Made by a program: the position numbers and the translations under genes. From positions 1 through 37,615 of the forward strand of contig JWZX01003122.1 of assembly GCA_001275005.1 (NCBI GenBank): a stretch of DNA of 37,615 bases, in the 5' to 3' direction. Below are positions 26,702-35,800 of the stretch, piece after piece. The DNA comes from Chrysochromulina tobinii. Taxonomy: Eukaryota > Haptophyta > Prymnesiales > Chrysochromulinaceae. Numbering within the stretch: the stretch's first letter is position 1; the number at the start of each line of letters is the position of its first letter. The notes beneath the pieces were generated by a model, which saw nothing but the letters and a program-made list of their open reading frames with translations, was not told the origin of the DNA and ran no database searches.

Positions 26702-27984
26702 CCCTCGAAGCGCCGCTGGTCGAAGGAGCTGTCCAGGCGCAGCACCTGATCTTTCAGGAAGCTTATTTGCACTCTCTCCTCTCCCAAGGGCAGGCTATCG
26801 AGAGCGCGCTGCACAAGCTCACGTGCCTCATCCCACTTCACAGTGTCCTGCGAGGCACTGCGAGCCACTCTAGTCGCGAGGTCCAAAGACATGTCTCCCA
26901 ATGAATCGCGCTTTACATTGTCCTGCGAGCCACTGCGAGCCACTCTAGTCGCGCTCGCGAGGTCCAAATACATGTTGCCCAATTGGTCGCGGATGATCGG
27001 CGGCATCACATCAGCAAGGTGTGCAGAGGCTAAGAATCGGCCGAAGGTCGAGAATTCCGGGTATAACTGCAAGTTGAAGGAGCTATCCAGGCGCAGCATC
27101 TGATCTTTAAGTCGGCTGATTCGCACTCTCTCCTCTCCCAAGGGCAGGCTATCGAGCGCGCGCTGCACAAGCTCACGTGCCTCATCCCACTTTACATTGT
27201 CCTGCGAGGCACTGCGAGCCACTCTAGTCGCGCTCGCGAGGTCCAAATACATGTTGCCCAATTGGTCGCGGATGATCGGCGGCATCACATCAGCAAGGTG
27301 TGCAGAGGCTACGAATCGGCCGAAGGTCGAGCATTCCGGGTATAACTGCAAGTTGAAGGAGCTATCCAGGCGCAGCATCTGATCTTTTAGTCGGCTGAGT
27401 TGCACTCTCTCCTCTCCCAAGGGCAGGCTATCGAGCGCGCGACGCACGAGCTCACGCCCTGCGTCCCAGTCACCTGCTACAGCCAGGTGGTGCTGTGCGC
27501 GGGTGGACGGGACCAAAATGTATCGATCGCAGCTATTCTTCACGATCCTTGACAGCGGCGAGTCTGGGCCCACGCCAACTACGGTGCGGCCCGTTTGGCG
27601 CAAGTGGCAAAAGAGGTGGCTGAAGTCACTGTCACCTGTGGCGAGGATAAAGGTCTGAAGCTCCTTCTGCGTGTATAGCACGCCCATCACATCGACGACC
27701 ATTGCAATGTCGGCGGCCGATTTCCCCGCAACCGGATATGGCGTGTGGATGAGCTGAAAGCCATTCTCCACCAGGCCGCGCTCTAAGCCCTGCATGGTGT
27801 TCCAGTTTCCGTAGGCTTTGCGCACGATGGGATTGCCAAGCTCCACTGCCCACGAGATAAGTTGACGTGATCCACCGTCTCGGAGGAAGCCGCTCAGGTT
27901 TTCGGCGTCGACGAAGATGCCGGTTGGCGCAGAAAGCTTTGTGCACAGCGCGCGCCGTGCACCACAGTGCGCAAGGCGCCACAT
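26695..27984 (-). CDS. NYN-domain ribonuclease with LOTUS/OST-HTH repeats (N-terminal part)
   Basis: This 429-residue frame starts at a true ATG. Residues 1-18 (MWRLAHCGARRALCTKL) are basic without acidic residues and look like an organelle presequence. Residues 20-160 form a NYN/PIN-like (LabA, MARF1/limkain-b1 type) domain with acidic active-site residues D26 (IFVDAENL), D92 (KSAADIAMVVD) and D118/D120 (ATGDSDFSHL). LOTUS/OST-HTH winged-helix repeats follow at about 175-250 and 266-343, and a third begins at about 384. LOTUS domains bind RNA or partner helicases. The frame hits TGA at 26695-26697 in the middle of the third LOTUS; the missing half continues in the -1 frame (25754-26701). An extra 25-codon piece (about 352-376) before the third repeat is itself a partial copy of the linker. 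The likely role is cleavage or handling of RNA, possibly in an organelle. Confidence 0.85.
   Translation of the reverse strand: MWRLAHCGARRALCTKLSAPTGIFVDAENLSGFLRDGGSRQLISWAVELGNPIVRKAYGNWNTMQGLERGLVENGFQLIHTPYPVAGKSAADIAMVVDVMGVLYTQKELQTFILATGDSDFSHLFCHLRQTGRTVVGVGPDSPLSRIVKNSCDRYILVPSTRAQHHLAVAGDWDAGRELVRRALDSLPLGEERVQLSRLKDQMLRLDSSFNLQLYPECSTFGRFVASAHLADVMPPIIRDQLGNMYLDLASATRVARSASQDNVKWDEARELVQRALDSLPLGEERVRISRLKDQMLRLDSSFNLQLYPEFSTFGRFLASAHLADVMPPIIRDQLGNMYLDLASATRVARSGSQDNVKRDSLGDMSLDLATRVARSASQDTVKWDEARELVQRALDSLPLGEERVQISFLKDQVLRLDSSFDQRRFEGF
26769..27480 (-). repeat. Near-identical tandem LOTUS coding repeats
   Basis: The same marker (GCACTCTCTCCTCTCCCAAG) starts at 26769, 27123 and 27402, giving spacings of 354 and 279 bases. 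The difference of 75 bases equals the extra 25-codon linker copy. The copies at about 26923-27122 and 27202-27401 differ at only a handful of bases, so the duplication is recent or homogenised. Confidence 0.88.
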
Positions 27985-28361
27985 GTGCTTCTCGCTCGCG
28001 AGGGGCTGGTTGGCTGGCTCTCGTGCTAGACTTTTGGAAATGAATTTCCCAAAGTCGCCGCTCGCACAGAGTGCGTCGCCTGGCTTTCGTTAGAAAAAAA
28101 CGGGTTCACACGAGTCAAGCTGGTTGGTGGCTCCACAGGCACGACCTTTTCAACTGTGCGTTGGTGTCTTCACGGAAACCGCAAGTTCCGTGCACAGCCG
28201 TTTCACACAGAGCTGTCTCGCGCTCGTAATTGTATACATGAAGGATTCGCCCGGGGCCCGTTGGCCCGGCCGCTGTGCCTTCATAATGATTCAGGGTGGG
28301 GTGGCGACCACCGGCTTCTGCGTTCACAAACTCGTTCACACGAAGACCGAACTCGGCAGTG
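27985..28361. promoter_or_regulatory. Divergent intergenic / promoter region
   Basis: About 377 bases separate the starts of the NYN-LOTUS gene (-) and the PQ-loop gene (+). It should carry both promoters. It includes a run of seven A (28093-28099) and two copies of GTTCACACGA (near 28105 and 28334). No TATA box is evident. Confidence 0.45.
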
Positions 28362-29234
28362 ATGACTCCAGCTTATCCAGCGCCGCCTCCTGGCCACGGG
28401 TGCCACGCGGCTTACGCACCAATCGAGCCTACAGGCATCGCGCTCGGCTGGTTTTTGACGATCGCCACGCTGCTTGCGCCATTGCCGCAGTACGTGGCTC
28501 TGTGCCGCAGCCGCAGCTCATATGGTATCTCGCTGCTCACGCCATTGCTCAACCTTGTATACGGCGTGCTAAACTTATGCAGTACCATCTGCACCAAGTG
28601 GCCCTCCATCCAGCGCTGTGGCAATTCTTCGTTAGCGGGTGCATTTGGGGTCTATGGCTGCGTGGATCAGCTCCTCGACATGTGGCAAATCGCGATCAGT
28701 GCTCTGTCAGGCTCTATGATCTTGGTCCTGGTGGTGCTCTTCCCGCCGCACAACGTCGCCAAGGAGCGTGCGCTCGTCGTCGTCACGCTCAGCTGCCTCA
28801 CCCTGACCATCTTTGCCGCGTGCTACCTCAGCGCTCTCAGCCCGTGCTCGGAGGCTAGCCACACGCTGTCGCAGACCTTTGCAGTGCTCTCTGCAGTGGT
28901 CGTCGTCGTGGCCTTCGCGCCGCAGCTGTACGAGACATGGAGGACAAGGGGAGCTGGCTCCCTCTCGAGCCTCTACTACCTCATCCAATCGATAGGCACC
29001 GCTCTCGTTGTGGTCCTGCAGCTTGTCGCGCTCCGTGACTCGATCCTCGTGTGGGGCCCGAACTCAATCTCAATGGCCATGCAGGGCGGCATCTTCTCCA
29101 TGCTCTGCTACTACCGCCGCTGTGCGGGCCGTTGCAGCGGCGGCACCACAGGCACCGATCCGCTGCTCGTCGTCCAGGATTCCGCGCAGGCCGCCACCTC
29201 GGTGAACGATGGGCGATGGGAGCGCGTTGACTAG
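28362..29234 (+). CDS. PQ-loop repeat membrane transporter
   Basis: From the ATG at 28362 this is a 290-residue protein. The frame extends 22 codons upstream only to a GTG at 28296, which I reject. About seven hydrophobic helices are visible (about 27-45, 57-75, 108-128, 137-158, 170-190, 201-224 and 236-252). Two PQ-loop motifs sit at the ends of helices: P42-Q43 (LAPLPQYVALCRSRSSYGIS) and P187-Q188 (VAFAPQLYETWRTRGAGSLS), each followed by the typical Arg/Ser turn. This two-motif, seven-helix plan is the cystinosin/PQLC/SWEET-like superfamily of lysosomal or vacuolar amino-acid and sugar carriers. The substrate is not determinable. The tail carries DPLLVV, an acidic dileucine-like signal that would fit endolysosomal sorting. 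Confidence 0.88.
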   Translation: MTPAYPAPPPGHGCHAAYAPIEPTGIALGWFLTIATLLAPLPQYVALCRSRSSYGISLLTPLLNLVYGVLNLCSTICTKWPSIQRCGNSSLAGAFGVYGCVDQLLDMWQIAISALSGSMILVLVVLFPPHNVAKERALVVVTLSCLTLTIFAACYLSALSPCSEASHTLSQTFAVLSAVVVVVAFAPQLYETWRTRGAGSLSSLYYLIQSIGTALVVVLQLVALRDSILVWGPNSISMAMQGGIFSMLCYYRRCAGRCSGGTTGTDPLLVVQDSAQAATSVNDGRWERVD

Positions 29235-29819
29235 CGGGTAGGCCCGCGCGGGATTCGCGGGATAGAATCTTCACCAGTTCAAACCGCCTTTTCAAGGGGG
29301 TAGGTTACGATACGCTCGGTTATATGTCCCGCCTCTCTGCGGTACTGCTGCGCTCGATACACGATGGCCGGACGGGCGGCCTTTATGTATTATGAGGTCT
29401 TTGTTCATGACACGCGACACCAGCACGACCACACGGTCGACGCACGACCGATACACCGATTATTCGTTATGACATCGCGATCCACGGGTACGGCCGTGTA
29501 CGGTCAACGGTCGTCGGTCCGGTCGCGCGCTCCGCACCGCACGTCAGACACCGCGTGGCGACCGTGTTTTTTCGGGTTGGACTCCGTTGGGGTTGGTGTC
29601 GCTACGCTGCACGTAACATCCGCACGATCATCACCGACGACCGCTCTGCCCTCGAGCTGCTCAACAACAACACCAGACGTCTCCGGACCGCAAAGTTACG
29701 ACCATGCTAAAATTCAAAGGTCCATCGTCCAACTGCCGCTACAGGATAACACCACAGGTCCAGTGGAGGGCGCAGCTCCTCTGCTGAGGAGCGCAGCTCA
29801 AACTGCTCAGAAAAGCGCC
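29235..29819. other. Convergent intergenic region
   Basis: This lies between the 3' ends of the PQ-loop gene (+) and the WD40 giant (-). I see no gene, RNA or clear poly(A) hexamer. It contains CGGTC/CGACC-rich short inverted words around 29430-29530 (for example ACACGGTCGACGCACGACCG) that could form weak hairpins. Confidence 0.5.
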
Positions 29820-32800
29820 TCAACGGCGCGTCGCAAAGTTGGGCTCGTAGTCTTCGTCATCGACTTGCCCATCCGGCGTCTCCGCGGGCAGTGCGTCGAA
29901 GCCGTCGGCAAGCTCGTCGGTCTCGTCGGCGTGCGGCGAGCCCACGACCGAGCCATCGGTGCCTCCGGTGGCGGTGCCGTCGTGTGCGAGGAGCGAGTCG
30001 AAATCCCACAGGCGCACGGTACCGTCCGTGGAGCCCGAGAGCAAGCGCGAGTCGAGGAAGGCGAGGCAGCGCACGGAGCCCGCGTGGCCTGGCAGCTCGT
30101 TGAGGCAGCGCATCATGCGCGTGTCCCACACCTTGACCAACTGGTCGTATCCGCCTGTAAGGAGTAGACCATCCTTCTCTACCATCGTATACAACGGCCC
30201 CGACGTGGCCGATGAGCCGAGCGACCCGGACGGCTCCGGCGATGCGGTGCGTGTGTCCCAAAGCTTGACGACTCCGTCGCTGCCTGCAGTGTACAGCCGC
30301 CCCTCGGCGTGCAGCATCGACCAGATCGCACCCGAGTGCGCGTCGAGCGTAGCGGTGCAGCGCGAGCGATGCAGATCCCACAGGCGCACTGTGCCGCCCC
30401 ACGTGCCAACGGCCAGCTGGTCCTTTCGCGCCATGGCGAGCGCGTGCACCGCGTTGCGCTCTCGGGAGGCGCCGCTCTGGGCGTCCCCCGACTGGAAGAG
30501 CGAGCCGACGCAGCCACCCTCGCGAAGGTCCCACAAGCGTACCGTCTGGTCTTGTGAGCCCGAGATGAGCAGACCACGGTACGTGAGGAGCGACATGACG
30601 GCACCTTTGTGCCCCTTGAAGGAGCCGATGCACCGTCCCTCGCTCGGTCGCCAGAGCCGGATGGTCTTGTCGGCCGATCCGGAGGCGAGCGTCTCTTCGC
30701 TCGTGCGAGCGAGCGCCCACACGCGCTCCGTGTGCCCCACCATGCGCTTGAGGCAGCAGCCGTCGGTGGGGTCGAGCAGCCGCACGTCCTTGTCGCGGCC
30801 GGCACAGCTCACCACGCCGCCCACGCCCACCACGAGTGCATACACCGCCGTCTCCGACACGCCGGCGTCGCCGCCGACGCCCGCGGGCGCCGTGGTGGGC
30901 ACCGGCGTCGCGCCGGTGCGACCGCGAGTGCTCGCCACGGCGCCCACCGTCGGCTCGGCGCGTGGCGCGAGCTTGTCCTTGGGGGCGGGGGAGACGGAGC
31001 GCGGACGCGGCGAGGGCGGCGAGGGCGGCACGACCGGCGGCGGGCGCGTCGCCGAGGGCGGGCGCGTCGATTGTGGCGAGGAGGGGCGCTGCCCTCGAGG
31101 CGAGTGCGGCATCGGCTGCGGGCGGCTCGGCGGCTGACGCGCGCCGTCACGGTCAGCGTTGCGGTCGGCGGTCACCGGCGACGACGCGCGCGGGGTGGGC
31201 GCAGCACGCGGCCGTGGCGGCTTGCGCCCCGGCGTGCTTGGGCAGGGCGCCTCGCCGAAGAGCGTCGGCACGGACACAGGTGCATGCATTTGGTTCGGCT
31301 GCTGCAGCGGCGGCGCCGGCTGCGAGGGCGGCGCCTCGGGCCGCGTGCTGCGCTCGAAGGAGGCTCGTTCTGGCAGACGGCGCGCCTTGGACGGCACGGG
31401 CGAGGGGCCTCGCAGCTCGGGCAACACCGTGCCGAGCTCCTCGGCCACGTCATCCTCGTCGTGCGATTGCTGCGACGACGTGAAGGTCGCCTGGGACGAC
31501 ATGAATGCCGCAGAGCCGAGCGAGTTGATCGACTGCGTCGACGTGCGGAAGGCGGCGGCCGCGGAGGCGGCGGCCTTGGCGGACGCTGCGGCCGCCGCCG
31601 CCGCGGCCGTCGAGGCAGGCGGCAAGGACGGCGCGAGAGAGGCTCTCTGGACCTTTTCGAGCATCGCCTTCTGCTCCTCGAGCTGGCGTGCCTGCGCGGC
31701 GAGCTGTGCGGCGAGGGCCTCGTTTTGGGAGGCGAGGGCGAGGGACGCAGGCGAGGGCGAGCGGGTCGGCTGCATGAGGTATGGAGCCGGCTGGATGAGT
31801 GGTGGCGGCGGCGGAGGCGGAGGAGGGGTGGTGGGGTAGGGGGGGATCGGCGAGGGCGGCGTGGGTGGCGGCAGCTGCAGCGGCGGCGGCGGCGGCGGCG
31901 GCAGCTGCATGTGCTGTAGATAGGGCGAGGGCGGCACGTTCGAAGCTCGCTCCAAGGCGGAGTCGCGCATCTTGAGCCGCTCGCTGAGCAGTGCCACCTC
32001 CTGCTCGAGAGCCGCCTTCTCCCTCTCCAGCGTCGCGAGTTGCTTCGTGCGCCAGCTGGCTGCCAACGGCCCGCCGTCGCTCGTCACTTCGGCGAGCTGC
32101 GCGCGCAGGCCGTCGACCTCGGCCGTCGCGGCGGCGAGCGCCTCGGTCGTCTTGGCATGCTCGCGTGAAAGGCTATCCAACTTGAGCTTCTCCGCGTCCA
32201 AGTGCCGGCGCACCTCGCCCAGCGCCGCGCGTTCCGTCTCGAGTGCGTCGCTCGCGCGCCGCTGCGCCTCCGCAGCCGCCGAGGCCGCCTCCGCCTGCCG
32301 TTGGCGCAGTTCGGCCGCCTCGGCCTGCCAGCGCGACTCCGCCTGCCGCCCCTTTGACTTTTCGCGCTCCACCTCCTCGTGCGACTGGCGCGCGGCCGCC
32401 TCGTGCTTGTCTCGCATCGTCGCGAGCGCCGCGCGGTGTGCCTCGTCCAGCCGGCGCTTCTCGGCCTCGAACATCTCCGCCTGACGCGCATGCATGGCTT
32501 GCAGCTCCATCAGCTGGCCCTGGCGCGCGGCACGTAGCTTCTCATCCTCCGCATGCAAACGGCCCGCCTCCTCGAGGGAGCTTAGACGTTCCGCCTGCAC
32601 GTTCTTATTCTCCGCCTGCAGCCGCTCGTTGGCGTGGGCGAGCTCGCGAAGCGCCGCCTCATGGCGTGCGCCGAGCTCGGACAGCATCTTGGCGTGCGCG
32701 GCGTCGAGCGTCGCGCGCTCGGCCGCTGCGCGCTCGCGGAGCTCAGTCGAGATGCGCTGCACGTCGTCCTTGTACGACTGCTCGCGCAACTGGAGCTCGC

Positions 32801-35800
32801 GGATCTCGTTGAAGAGGCGCTCGTTCGCCGTCGCGAGGGCCCGCGCCGCGCCGCCGCCGCCATCAGAGTTCGGGTCGGACGAGTTGGATGTGGCGCGGTC
32901 GCCGAGCAGGTGGCTGGTCTCGCGCTCGATGCGGCTCGCGCGCGCGTGCGCCTCTCGCGCCTCGGCTTGCGCCTGATGCAGTTGATCGAGCGTCTCGTCG
33001 ACGAGGCTCTGCCGATCTCGGAGGCTCGCCTGGAGCACAGCCCGCTCGTCGCGCAGCGCCTGCGCGTCCGCGCGCTGCAGCTCGAGCGCCATCTTGAGCT
33101 GCTCGGTCGCCGCCTCGAGGGAGCGTTCGTGGCTCCGCTGCATCTCCTCCCGCAGCGCCGTCTCGCGCTGCGCCGCCTCGGCGTTCCGACGCTCGAGCTC
33201 TGCGCGGTGGGCGCCTCGCGTCGCCTCGAGCGTTGCCTCGGCGGTGAGCGCCTGCTCGAGCGCCGTCTTGAGCTCCGCCTGAGCTGCCGAGCGCACCTCC
33301 GCCACGCTCGCAAGCTGCTCGCGCTCGGCGGACGACTCGGCCCGCGACGACGCCTTCTGCGCCTCGAAGAGCTCCTCCTGCAGCTTCTTCATTTGAATCG
33401 AGTGCTCCCGCTGCGCGGCCGCAGCATGCTGGGCATGTTCGCGCTGGACCGTCGCCTCGTGCTGCGCGCGCTCCTCGCGCAGCCGAGCGATCTGCACCTC
33501 GTACCTCGCCTCGAGCAGCTCCTTCTCGCGGCGCACCGCCTCGCCGCTCGCCACCTGCTTACCCTGCTCGCTCGCTAGCTCGACGCGCAGCTCCTCGAGC
33601 AGCCGACGCAGCTCGGCAGCCGTCGCCGCCTCGGCGTGGCGTGCCTGGACCTCCTCGCGCAGCCGCAGCTCCTTGAGCTCGAGCGTCTTGCGCACCTCCT
33701 TCTCGCGCGCAGCGACCTCGCGGTGCGCCTCGAGCTGCGTGTCCACCGTCTGACGAAGCCGCTCAAGCTCGGACGAAGCTGACGAAGCCGTCTGACGAAG
33801 CCGCTCAAGCTCCGCGAGCTCCTCGGACGACGGGGGCGCACCTGCCGTCGCTGGGAGTGCGGGTGCGGGCGCTGTTGCGGGCTGTCCGGCCGCTGCGGCC
33901 GCGGCGGCCGCGGCAGTTGCGTCAGCTTGGGCGGTCCTGAGCGCCGTCTTGAGCGCATCGATCTCGTCCATGAGCTGGCCGGAGTGCCCTTGCGCGGCCT
34001 GCAGCTGCCGATGGACCTCCTCCGCCTGCGCCTGCGCAGATGCGTGCGCCTCGGCGAGCGCCTGCTGGGCTTGCTTCACTTCCTGCTGCGTGCGCGTGAG
34101 GGCGCGCTGTGACTCGGTGCGCGCGCGCGCCAGACGCTGCTCGTGCGCCGCCACGGCCGCGTCCAGCTCGGCAGCGGCGTTCTGCTCGGCGAGGGCCTTC
34201 TCATCGAGCAGCTTGGCCGCCTCCGCCTTGGCCGCTTGGAGTTGCTTGCGCAGCGCGCCAACTTCGGCGGAGCGCTCCTTCTTCGACACGCTCAGCTCCT
34301 CGCTCAGCTCCTGGGCGAGCGCCTTCTCGGCCTCAAGTGCTCGCTGTGCCGAGTCGAGACCCGCCTGCAGTGAGGCCACGCTCGCCGTCGAGTCGGCCAC
34401 TGCGGACTCGAGAGTCTCCTTTTGAGCTGCCTTGGCGGCGCGTCCCATCTTCGTGATGATCGAGGCCGCCTTGTTGCGCCGCTTATGCTCCTCGAGCTCC
34501 GCCAGTGCCGCCTCGTGCGCTGTATGGAGCGCCTCGAGCTCCGCACGCGCGCTCGCGAGCTCTTCCAAAAAGGCCGAGTCCTGATACTTCGAAGGTGAGT
34601 GCACCAGCTTGGTCGGCGAGGGCGGTGGCAGCTCGGCGATCGCTTCGCTCGCGGCGAGCGCAATCGACGACGCACGCCAGGTGCCGAAGGCGCTCGAGAG
34701 CTCGCTGAAGCTGCCCGCGGCGAGGCACGAGCCGAGTTTGGAGTAAGACGTGCGTCGAAGCGAGTCCTCCAACTGCTCCTGCGAGTTCATCGCCTGCAGC
34801 TGCATGAGCGATTTGCGCTTCGCCGCTCGCCGCTCCTCAGCCGCCTCGGCCACGGCTCCCGCGCCCACGTTCGCGGTGGCCTGCGCCTCAGCCGCCATCT
34901 CCTCGGCAAGCTTGACCTCCTGCCGCAGCTTGATGCAGGCCGAGCGCATCTCCTCGATCTCCTTGTCGCGCTTCTCGAGGTCCGCCTTCAACTTCTTCTG
35001 CATCGCGCGCGACATGTCGGACGAGACCTTGAGCTGCTCCATTTCCGCCGCGGCGTCCTTGAGCTTCTTGAGCTCCGCCGCGTCGATGCCCGCCGACGCC
35101 TTCAACTCGGCCTTGGCCAACGCCACCTGCTTCTCAGCCGCTGACACCACCTCGGCAGTCGAGGTCTTCTCTGTACTCAGAAGCTCCTCGAGGCGTGCCA
35201 CCTCTCCGCGCAGCTGGCGCGCCTGCTCGGCGAGATCGTCGTACGAGGACGTCATGGTCGCCAGCATCGTGCGCGCATGCTGCTCCGTGAGCATCGAGAC
35301 GACCAGGCGCTGCTTGTACCTCTGCAGGTCGATCAGCAGTGAGCCACTCGCGGCCGCCTCAAGCGCCGTCTCCTTGGTCTGGGCATCCGCCACATGGCTT
35401 GCAATCGACGAGGGCACCGCCGACCTTGCCAGCTGCTCGAGCAGCGAGCCCTTCCTCGAGCCTGTCCACATGCCCAGAGGCGGGAGCGTACCGCCATCGG
35501 CATCGGGTGCGCTGCCCCCTACGACTGCAGCGCCGCCACTGCCATCGAAGCCGGTGGCCTCCTTCCATTTATGGAAGACGGAGCGTACCGGCGCTTGACG
35601 CGCTTCATTCCAATAGGAGAGCACGCCCCACGCCTTGGCAGCGAGCGCCGCCATGGCCACCGGGTTGGAGGCGGCCGCCGTGTCGGCTTCGGCCGCCTCC
35701 GCCGCCTGCTTCAGGTGCGCGCGTGCCTCTCGGATACGCTCCCACGTGTGCTCCAGCTCCGCCTCGCGCTGTGCCGCCGCACGCAACTGGCCCAGGACCT

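Noticed and set aside
26660-26760. Small GT-AG intron explaining the frame break in the NYN-LOTUS gene
   Set aside because: The GTTTCTGAC...CCCGAG candidate would join into the wrong frame and delete residues that align with the intact LOTUS repeats. A one-base shift explains the alignment better.
30609-31919. 436-codon plus-strand frame opposite the linker between coiled coil and WD40
   Set aside because: Arg/Gly-rich shadow of Pro/Ala-rich coding DNA.
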